Shown: positions 1 to 6,113 of the stretch, one piece after another
Numbering within the stretch: position 1 is the first letter of the stretch
Layout of the letters: each line of letters starts with the position of its first letter
Made by a program: the position numbers and the translations under genes
Assembly (NCBI GenBank): GCA_964416195.1
Contig: CAYQDB010000035.1
Span: 1 to 19,763 of the forward strand
DNA from: CAYQDB01 sp964416195
Lineage (GTDB): Bacteria; Zixibacteria; MSB-5A5; GN15; FEB-12
DNA length: 19,763 nucleotides
Direction of reading: 5' to 3'
The notes under the pieces: generated by a model
The model's database searches: none
What the model was told of the DNA's origin: nothing
What the model saw: the letters and a program-made list of their open reading frames with translations, nothing else

Positions 1-1
1 G

Positions 2-208
2 CCGACTCGGTTTCATGGGAAAACGATTGCTGAACTGGATATAAGGAAGCGTTTTAGTGTCTCAGTTGTAATGGTCAAGCGTAAAAGTGATAAAGGGGAA
101 GAAACGGTTAGTTCCGTGGTCGTTGCCGATACCGTACTCCATGCCGGTGATTTCATACTTGTTATGGGTTCCAAAGATAACTTGTCCCGATTAGAAAGCG
201 GCCGTTAA
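2..208 (+). CDS. TrkA-type potassium uptake regulator, C-terminal end (partial)
   Basis: The window opens inside this gene. Reading from base 2 gives 68 residues and a TAA stop at 206-208. The visible part has the pattern of an RCK_C/TrkA_C domain: a 'GKTIAELDI' opening, a beta strand of the 'VSVVMVKR' kind, and then an acidic/hydrophobic 'LHAGDFILVMGSKDNL' ending, in which the 'aGDxlxvxGs' signature is typical. Proteins of this family bind nucleotides through an upstream RCK_N domain and gate K+ uptake (Trk/Ktr) or channel subunits at the inner membrane. The C-terminal domain often binds a regulatory ligand such as c-di-AMP. The N-terminal Rossmann domain lies outside the window, so TrkA, KtrA and other RCK-containing transporters cannot be told apart. 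No link to the next gene is evident. Confidence 0.75.
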   Translation, partial: PTRFHGKTIAELDIRKRFSVSVVMVKRKSDKGEETVSSVVVADTVLHAGDFILVMGSKDNLSRLESGR

Positions 209-333
209 CCCCGAATCATTCATAGGCTGCTCTTTGGACTTTCAATAACAGCCTTCAACTAATAGTATCGCAGCGCGTTACATTGACTTTTAGTGTCTCG
301 CTCGGGGATGGTTTAAGCCCCTCGCCTTTCGTG

Positions 334-359
334 TGTGGCAGATGTCCACATCCGCCACA
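334..359. promoter_or_regulatory. Imperfect palindrome upstream of the M50 gene (operator or RNA hairpin)
   Basis: Arms TGTGGC (334-339) and GCCACA (354-359) enclose a second pair, GATGT (341-345) and ACATC (348-352), with one A/C mismatch and a 2-base centre. It is the only strong dyad in the 194-base gap 209-402. It lies about 95 bases before ATG 454. No T-run follows it, so it is a poor terminator for the TrkA gene. It could be a repressor operator or a leader hairpin. The rest of the gap shows no convincing promoter. Confidence 0.35.
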
Positions 360-453
360 GCAGTGATCTCAGCGTTTCAGATAGACGCAAACAACCTACC
401 CATTGGGTGAGCTACTGGCTTGCTCTGGTTTTGTACACATATTAAATTACACC

Positions 454-2763
454 ATGCTGACTTATGCCAAACTGCGCACTGATTTGGTGTCTTCTTCAGC
501 GATTGTCGATGGCGCCACCGTCTACAACATCAAGGACCCCGTCACCGGCAACTACTTTCGCCTGCGAGAACCGGAGTTCTGGCTTATTCAGCAGCTTGAC
601 GGCAAGACTTTGTACGAGGACATTGCCCATCGCTTCCGCTCCAAGTTTGATTTGAATATCACCGCCGAGGCCGTTGAGCAGTTCGTTGATAAGCTCGAGA
701 AGTTGTTCTTCTTGGAAAACGCCCGTGCCGAGCAAGAGCTGTCCAGAAAAAGCTACAGCACCGGGAAGGGGCGGTCGCTTTTTTCAAGGTTGCTGTTTAT
801 TAAGATCAAAGCATTTACCCCCGGAAGGTTTCTTGACGGTCTTACCGCTTTGTACCGCCCTTTTCATAATAGATTCTGGTTTGCCATAGAGCTATTGGTT
901 ATTGTTTTTGGTCTTGGATTGTTAGTTGCCAATTCAGGGCACTTCTACGTTGACCTGGTTGAGATATTCAATATTGGCTCGGTACTGGCCGTGGTTCTGT
1001 CAATCTTCATTATTGTCATGCTTCATGAATTTGCCCATGCCGTTGTCTGTCGCTATTACGGTGGCGAGGTAAAGGAGATAGGTTTCTTGTTGCTCTATTT
1101 TCAGCCTTGTTTTTACTCGAATCTTTCTGACGCCTGGCTGTTCAAGAAGAAGTCCCACCGCTTAGCCGTCACCTGGGCGGGGCCATATTTTCAGTTTATT
1201 CTTCTCGCCGTAGCGGTGTTCGTGTGGCGGACTACGGTCATCGGTACGTTTGTTAACGATGTGGCCCGGATTATTGCTGTTGTTTGCTGGGTCACGTTGC
1301 TTTTCAATTTCAACCCACTCATCAAACTTGATGGCTATTACCTGCTGTCCGATTGGCTTGACATACCAAACCTGCGCCGGAAGTCATTTGCATACATGGG
1401 CAACATTTTTAAGCGAAAACTGTTAGGCTGGTCGATTGAACCTTACGAAGCCCTCAGACGGGAGAAGAAAATCTACCTGATCTATGCTGTCCTTGCCCTT
1501 GCCTTTTCAGCCTTTCTGATCTTCTACGTGCTAATCATTGTTGCCCGCTTTTTGGTGGCCAAAACGGGAGGGTGGGGATTATTGTTGTTGTTTGCAATTT
1601 TGTTTTTTACCTTAAAGCCGGCTCTTGTCAATCTGATGCGAGGGTTTGTTCAACATCTTTCGTATATGAAAACACTGATGAAAAATCCAAAGCGCCTGGT
1701 GGTGTACATTCTGGTAGTGGCTGCCGTCTTGGTACTCGTGTTTGCCGTACCTTTTCCGCACCGTGTTTCTGGAGAAGTGAGTGTTCGCCCGATAGAAGAG
1801 TTCACGCTTCTGTTGAACGAGTTCGGTCTTTTGGAAAGCAACTACTGCCGGGGCGGCGCCAATCCGGAGAACAAATCGAGCTATCTTCAGATGACATCCA
1901 CTGAAATGGCGGCGTTGGATCTGGTACCGCTGGTCAAAGACGGCCAGAAGGTATGGCCCGGGGATACGCTGGCGGCGCTGATTTCCAACCAGGTAACAAA
2001 GGAGATTATTGCTAACACCGCGCTGCTGGAAAAGTATGAAGGGGAGCTGGCCCTTCTCAGGGCGCCGCCAAAGAAAGAAGAAATCGCCGAAACCGAGGCA
2101 CAGGTGGTGGCGGCTCAGGCGAACTATGACCAGCACGTGCGAGAGATGAACCGTATCGAGGAGCTGACCGAAAAGGCCCTAGCCAGCATGGAGGAACTCG
2201 AGGCGGCACGATCGGCGGTGGAGATTGCGAGCGCTGATTTGGCTAATAGGAAATCGAGCCTGGAACTGCTTAAGTCACCCCCGAAGCCGGAGGAAGAGGC
2301 TGTTCTGCAGGCTGAGATTGACGAGCAAAGAGCAAAGGTCAATTTCCTTAAGACACAACAGGACGCTCAGTCGGTTACAGCTCCCATAGAGGGTACTATT
2401 ACTACTTATCGGTCTGAGGATAAGGTCCTATCCGCTGTGAACGATCGTCAGATTGAGTTGCTGGTGCCGGTAAGTGATTTTGACATCAATCTCGTAGAGC
2501 CCGATCAGGTAGTGAAACTCAAGGTGCGTTCCCACCCTGATCGTACGTTCACCGGCCGTGTGGCTTATATCCCCAAGGGTGCGCTCAGCATTGGCAGCAG
2601 TTCGAGTTTTCTCGTGTCGGTCACCGTCGAAAACGAACACGGTTTGCTTCGTACAGGAATGACTGGCTATGCGAAGATCGTGGTCGGGAGATCATCTCTC
2701 TTCCGTTTGATCCTGCGCAAGATTGCCTCTATTGTGCGAGTGGAATTCTGGTCATGGTGGTGA
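454..2763 (+). CDS. PqqD-like / M50 site-2 metalloprotease / HlyD-type adaptor fusion protein
   Basis: This is a multi-domain membrane protein that probably binds, cleaves and/or exports a peptide. Residue numbers count from an alternative TTG at 403; ATG 454 is residue 18. Neither start has a clear Shine-Dalgarno, and ATG 454 is preferred because the PqqD-like fold begins at once. Residues 20-106 resemble PqqD/RRE domains (tG.yfrL.epE..l...LDGkTl.eDia). Residues about 155-420 are a multi-pass M50 core with HEFAH at 208-212, the zinc ligands and catalytic Glu, and NPLIKLDGYY ending in the third ligand D310. After a last transmembrane segment (about 433-453) comes a HlyD-type part: a helical hairpin with two 'LL(R/K)xPPKxEE' repeats (about 545-660), a half-lipoyl 'VTAPIEGTI' strand and a beta-barrel. 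No ABC transporter or modifying enzyme is adjacent. The 30-codon gene downstream is the obvious candidate substrate, by inference. Confidence 0.85.
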   Translation: MLTYAKLRTDLVSSSAIVDGATVYNIKDPVTGNYFRLREPEFWLIQQLDGKTLYEDIAHRFRSKFDLNITAEAVEQFVDKLEKLFFLENARAEQELSRKSYSTGKGRSLFSRLLFIKIKAFTPGRFLDGLTALYRPFHNRFWFAIELLVIVFGLGLLVANSGHFYVDLVEIFNIGSVLAVVLSIFIIVMLHEFAHAVVCRYYGGEVKEIGFLLLYFQPCFYSNLSDAWLFKKKSHRLAVTWAGPYFQFILLAVAVFVWRTTVIGTFVNDVARIIAVVCWVTLLFNFNPLIKLDGYYLLSDWLDIPNLRRKSFAYMGNIFKRKLLGWSIEPYEALRREKKIYLIYAVLALAFSAFLIFYVLIIVARFLVAKTGGWGLLLLFAILFFTLKPALVNLMRGFVQHLSYMKTLMKNPKRLVVYILVVAAVLVLVFAVPFPHRVSGEVSVRPIEEFTLLLNEFGLLESNYCRGGANPENKSSYLQMTSTEMAALDLVPLVKDGQKVWPGDTLAALISNQVTKEIIANTALLEKYEGELALLRAPPKKEEIAETEAQVVAAQANYDQHVREMNRIEELTEKALASMEELEAARSAVEIASADLANRKSSLELLKSPPKPEEEAVLQAEIDEQRAKVNFLKTQQDAQSVTAPIEGTITTYRSEDKVLSAVNDRQIELLVPVSDFDINLVEPDQVVKLKVRSHPDRTFTGRVAYIPKGALSIGSSSSFLVSVTVENEHGLLRTGMTGYAKIVVGRSSLFRLILRKIASIVRVEFWSWW

Positions 2764-2773
2764 GTTTTTTCAC

Positions 2774-2803
2774 GCAGAAGGAAACGGTTTCCTAGTTTTC
2801 TGC
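2774..2803 (+). terminator. 3' hairpin after the M50 gene
   Basis: Starting 11 bases after the TGA of the M50 gene, AGGAAAC (2779-2785) and GTTTCCT (2787-2793) form a tight inner stem. GCAGA (2774-2778) and TCTGC (2799-2803) extend it across a 5-base bulge. No U-run follows, so this may be a 3' stabilising stem or a weak terminator rather than a strong intrinsic one. It would still separate the M50 transcript from the promoter at 2867. Confidence 0.35.
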
Positions 2804-2866
2804 AAATGATATTATCGTACGAGCAGTCTTCAGCAAAAAAAAACAGAATAAATCCGGTTTTACCTC

Positions 2867-2894
2867 TTGACTGTTATGAACTTTTTAGTATATT
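2867..2894 (+). promoter_or_regulatory. Sigma-70-like promoter for the micro-peptide gene
   Basis: TTGACT (2867-2872), a 16-base spacer and TATATT (2889-2894) match the housekeeping consensus well in an AT-rich stretch that also has an A9 run at 2835-2843. Initiation near 2901 would give a leader of about 80 bases before ATG 2984. It lies downstream of the M50 gene, so the small gene can be expressed independently and strongly. Confidence 0.55.
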
Positions 2895-2934
2895 CCACGT
2901 TAAGGAAACAATAGTATGTGTCTGAAAGAGAAAA

Positions 2935-2953
2935 CCTTCCGCAATGCGGAAGG
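2935..2953 (+). promoter_or_regulatory. Leader hairpin in the 5' UTR of the micro-peptide gene
   Basis: CCTTCCGC (2935-2942) and GCGGAAGG (2946-2953) form a perfect 8-bp stem with a 3-base loop. The stem ends 17 bases before the Shine-Dalgarno (2971-2980). The 5' arm, CTTCC, could alternatively pair with GGAGG of that Shine-Dalgarno (one G-U pair), so an on/off switch or a stability stem are both possible. Confidence 0.5.
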
Positions 2954-2983
2954 CTGTATTCATTGCTTCCAAGGAGGTGAGTC

Positions 2984-3076
2984 ATGAAGGATTACCAACT
3001 TAGCGTTGAAGTCCTGGAAGCAAGGATTGCTCCAATCGGCTTAAGTCCGGGCGGTCAGTTTCAAATTGGTCCGTAA
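2984..3076 (+). CDS. 30-residue LEARIAP micro-peptide, candidate substrate/precursor of the PqqD-M50-HlyD protein
   Basis: The ORF runs from ATG 2984 to TAA 3074-3076. It is preceded by AAGGAGGTGA (2971-2980), almost the full anti-16S complement, with 3 bases to the ATG (about 6-7 from the GGAGG core). Its own promoter-like element, leader hairpin and terminator frame it as a complete monocistronic unit. The peptide has a charged N-terminus (MKDYQ), the motif LEARIAP at residues 11-17, and a Gly/Pro/Gln-rich tail (SPGGQFQIGP at 21-30). It has no Cys, no hydrophobic signal-peptide core and no transmembrane helix. The shape of a short leader, a conserved-looking motif and a small polar tail would suit a RiPP-type or signalling-peptide precursor. 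The PqqD-like domain encoded just upstream would be its reader. From memory, N-terminal LExRxxx motifs recur in large Planctomycete proteins; that link is unproven. No function is known to me. Confidence 0.7.
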   Translation: MKDYQLSVEVLEARIAPIGLSPGGQFQIGP

Positions 3077-3090
3077 AGCAATCCTGCGAG

Positions 3091-3130
3091 GGGCAGGGTT
3101 GATGTAGTTACGACCCTGCCCTTTGTTTTT
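3091..3130 (+). terminator. Intrinsic terminator of the micro-peptide gene
   Basis: GGGCAGGGT (3091-3099) and ACCCTGCCC (3113-3121) form a perfect 9-bp GC-rich stem with a 13-base loop, followed by TTTGTTTTT (3122-3130). It begins 14 bases after the peptide stop codon. The 3' arm lies inside the last codons of the convergent kinase gene (stop 3108-3110). On the minus strand no T-run follows, so it acts mainly on the plus-strand transcript. Confidence 0.85.
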
Positions 3131-6113
3131 GTCCCATCAATCTCCCCAGGCGTTTTATTTCACTAATTAAAAATAACGTTGATCGTTTTGTCTGATACAA
3201 GTGGCGGTCAGCTTCATTACCTATGTTATCCGCAATCTGTTTACAAATCTGTAGAGCACTTTTGTAGTTCTTGAAACACTGCTCATGTTCTCCCATGGAG
3301 AAATTAAGCCTTCCTTGCAAAGTCAGAGCGTTAACCATTTCCGGCATCAATCCACTCGCATCGGCAATCCTCTGGGCGCGCGACACGTATTTGAGTGCCG
3401 ACTGGCGGTTGTCGATTGCGATCATGAGTTCGGCTGCAACGTTGCACATCCATGGCAGCTCGATGTCTTCCGGTATCCCGTCAAGCTCTGAAAGAGTCAT
3501 GTCCACGGCATCCTGAGCTTCGTTGATCTTCCCTTGCTCTAAGAGCGATTCGATGTGGTTGAAATGGACCAACGTACTCTCTCGTTTCAAGTGGAGTTCG
3601 CGAGTCAGAGACAGGGTCCTGTTTATGAAGTGGGGATCATCGGAAACTCTCGTAATGACCAAGAGGGCATTGAGTTGGGCCGACTTGTCATTGATTTCCT
3701 CGGCACTATGGAGTGCATCCGAGGCTAACCTTAACGCATCTGTATTATCTCCCAGAAAGTGCCTTAATCGCGCCCGCTGTATGGTCACTTGCACACTGAG
3801 CATCCGATCATTGATCTCCTTTATAATTGAATCAACAATCGCAAATCGCTCATCGGCTTCGGAGAATCGTCCCATACGTTTGAAAACCATCCCGATGGTG
3901 AGATTGAAGACACCGTAGTGCGGTCTATCCCCAAGTTCCTCGGAGAGCGCCATCCCTTCCTTCAAATATGAAAGCGATTCTTTCAGTTGCCCTGCGGTTA
4001 TCATGATAGCGGTCAGATTTTCCAGGTTGTACAGAACTTCCTTTTTGCTGCCGATGCGTCGATTGATTGAGAGTGATTCACTCAGGCAGGCGACTGCTTT
4101 GCCAGGCAGCCCACTCAGATGATAGACGTAACCGAGGTTGTTTAGAGAACGCGCTATCTCGCCGGCGTTTCCGATCTCTTTTTTTACCCTCAGAGAGAGG
4201 CCCATAAGATGGATGGACCGTTTGAAACGTCCATTGACGACATAAATCATGGCGATATTTCCCAAGGTTGATGCGACATCAGCCATTACTTCCAGCCGTC
4301 GTTGGATCCGCAGAGCGCTACGATAATGGACTAATGCCTGGTCAAGGTCGCTGGCGATCCAATGGATGTTTCCGATGTTGTTCAAGGTGTGGGAAATCTC
4401 CAGCTCGTCACCTAATTCCTTATATATTTTTAACGCATGATACAACGCCTTAAGACCGGCTTCACAGTCTTGCCTCATCCTGTGCAGATCACCGAGGTCT
4501 TTGTAGGTTTCCGCAAGGAGCTTATCGGGAAGGAGATCCGCATACAGGTCAATAATCTGCTGATATGTTGCCAGGGCACGTTCAGTATCGCCATTCTGTT
4601 TGTGGATATCGCCTAGGGTCATCAGCAGTTGACGCACGTTAAGCACTTTGCCGATTATCCGGGCGTAGTCGACAACTTGGTTAATAATTCCGACCGCAGC
4701 CTCATCATTGTGCTCCTTGTCAAGTATCATTGCCGCTTGATAGGCGCACCGCTCGGCGCCTTGAAGGTGCCCTGCCTGCAGATAGAGTTGTGCGGCTACC
4801 TTGTATAGCCCCAATTCCTCCGCCCTGGAAGCGTATGCGGCAGAATAACGACGGACAAGTCGTGGTCGGACAAATTGCCGTATGAGTCCTAGGAGTGGTT
4901 GGGAGATGTGTCGGAGCTGATCAGGCTCAGCAATGCCAAGGTGGATTACGCTTTCTCGATCACCAACAACAGCAGCTTTGATTACCAAGCGCTTATGACC
5001 AAATGGTAGGTGGCGGAAGGTTCCCAGTGTCTTGCGCCTAAGGATGGCCGGCCAATAGATTCCGTTTGCAAAGGTGAAACGCTCACCGGTATAGCGCAGG
5101 TTCCCTTTGACAAAATTTGCAGTCAGCAATAGCCGTAACCATGTGTCGCTGTCATTTCGAAGCAGATTGAGACGAGCTAACTGTTTTGCGTTGGCCTGAA
5201 GTACCATTGTCACACGCTCGTCATTATCCCCCTTAGAAGTGAAGAAGTGCGCTGGACGCAGAGCCTTCTCGAAGGGGTAGCGCGCCCCTGTCCTTCGAAG
5301 CGCCTGACATACTTCCCAACCTGACTGGGGACGATCTGATTCATCTTTTGCCAGCAAACGATCAACCAGATCAACGAGATTCTCAGGGAGGTCCTGTCTT
5401 AGCGAGGACAGTGGAATGGGATCTTCCTCGCGGACTTTGCTGTTGGTCTTTACCGGATCGTCCTCTGCATCCGCAAAGGGATGAACGCCGGTCAGCAACT
5501 GGTATGCAATCACCCCGAGGGCAAAAAGGTCGGATTGGAAGGTGACCCGCGATTCAGCAACGGTCTCGGGCGCCATGTACCCCACTGTTCCCAGCCCGAC
5601 CCGTGCATCGTCAGTCTCATGGCTGAAACGGCCGAGGGAGAAATCCGATAGCTTGACGTAAAATAGCCGGTCTTTGTCAAGACTTCGCCAATCGGAGGGG
5701 AGAAAGATATTGTGCGGTTTCAAGTCGCCATGGATGATGTGACTGGCGTGCAGATACTCTAAGTCAACTGCAATGGCGGACAGTACATTGAGCGCCTGAG
5801 ATAGGTTTTCTAATTTTCCACAACGGTCAAGGGTCGGACCGGAACACAGATCCATAAGGAGATACTGCGGTTGCTCTGCCGAAATCTCAAGAATCCTCAC
5901 CAAGCCAGGAAACGCCAGTCCGCCAATGAGCTGCTCTTCTCGCCGAATGAGTTGTGCGAATGTGGCTGAGGATTGGGGTTGATCGTGGGGGGGATATTTG
6001 AGAGCGAGTTCGTATCCATGTCTCTCCGAGAAGACTCGGATAACCTCTGCTGTTCCGCCGCGACCGAGCTGAGCTATGGGCTGAAAACCAGTAAGCTCAG
6101 GTGGTTTGCTCAT
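3108..6113 (-). CDS. Serine/threonine protein kinase with C-terminal TPR array
   Basis: This is a cytosolic Hanks-type kinase of 1001 residues. The kinase domain fills residues 8-275: glycine loop GRGGTAEV (17-24), ATP-anchoring K39, a catalytic loop of HGDLKPHN form (128-135, D130 catalytic, N135 metal ligand), the metal site as DFS instead of DFG (157-159), and APE at 181-183. All catalytic residues are present, so it should be active. An unassigned linker (about 276-420) leads to a long array of tetratricopeptide repeats to about residue 990, recognisable by repeated 'A...lGdi....Gd...Al..y..al.i' patterns. Such arrays bind partner proteins. No transmembrane segment is seen. Its start overlaps the end of the histidine kinase gene by 17 bases with only a weak GAAGAAG upstream, so translation is probably coupled. 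It is the last gene of the minus-strand cluster. Confidence 0.9.
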   Translation of the reverse strand: MSKPPELTGFQPIAQLGRGGTAEVIRVFSERHGYELALKYPPHDQPQSSATFAQLIRREEQLIGGLAFPGLVRILEISAEQPQYLLMDLCSGPTLDRCGKLENLSQALNVLSAIAVDLEYLHASHIIHGDLKPHNIFLPSDWRSLDKDRLFYVKLSDFSLGRFSHETDDARVGLGTVGYMAPETVAESRVTFQSDLFALGVIAYQLLTGVHPFADAEDDPVKTNSKVREEDPIPLSSLRQDLPENLVDLVDRLLAKDESDRPQSGWEVCQALRRTGARYPFEKALRPAHFFTSKGDNDERVTMVLQANAKQLARLNLLRNDSDTWLRLLLTANFVKGNLRYTGERFTFANGIYWPAILRRKTLGTFRHLPFGHKRLVIKAAVVGDRESVIHLGIAEPDQLRHISQPLLGLIRQFVRPRLVRRYSAAYASRAEELGLYKVAAQLYLQAGHLQGAERCAYQAAMILDKEHNDEAAVGIINQVVDYARIIGKVLNVRQLLMTLGDIHKQNGDTERALATYQQIIDLYADLLPDKLLAETYKDLGDLHRMRQDCEAGLKALYHALKIYKELGDELEISHTLNNIGNIHWIASDLDQALVHYRSALRIQRRLEVMADVASTLGNIAMIYVVNGRFKRSIHLMGLSLRVKKEIGNAGEIARSLNNLGYVYHLSGLPGKAVACLSESLSINRRIGSKKEVLYNLENLTAIMITAGQLKESLSYLKEGMALSEELGDRPHYGVFNLTIGMVFKRMGRFSEADERFAIVDSIIKEINDRMLSVQVTIQRARLRHFLGDNTDALRLASDALHSAEEINDKSAQLNALLVITRVSDDPHFINRTLSLTRELHLKRESTLVHFNHIESLLEQGKINEAQDAVDMTLSELDGIPEDIELPWMCNVAAELMIAIDNRQSALKYVSRAQRIADASGLMPEMVNALTLQGRLNFSMGEHEQCFKNYKSALQICKQIADNIGNEADRHLYQTKRSTLFLISEIKRLGRLMGQKQRAGS

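Noticed and set aside
283..312. TTGACT at 283-288 as a promoter for the M50 gene
   Set aside because: The region about 17 bases downstream is GC-rich (ggggatgg) and has no -10 element.
301..322. GGGG...CCCC dyad near 304-321 as a terminator of the TrkA gene
   Set aside because: Only four base pairs, with a 10-base loop and no T-run; too weak to call.
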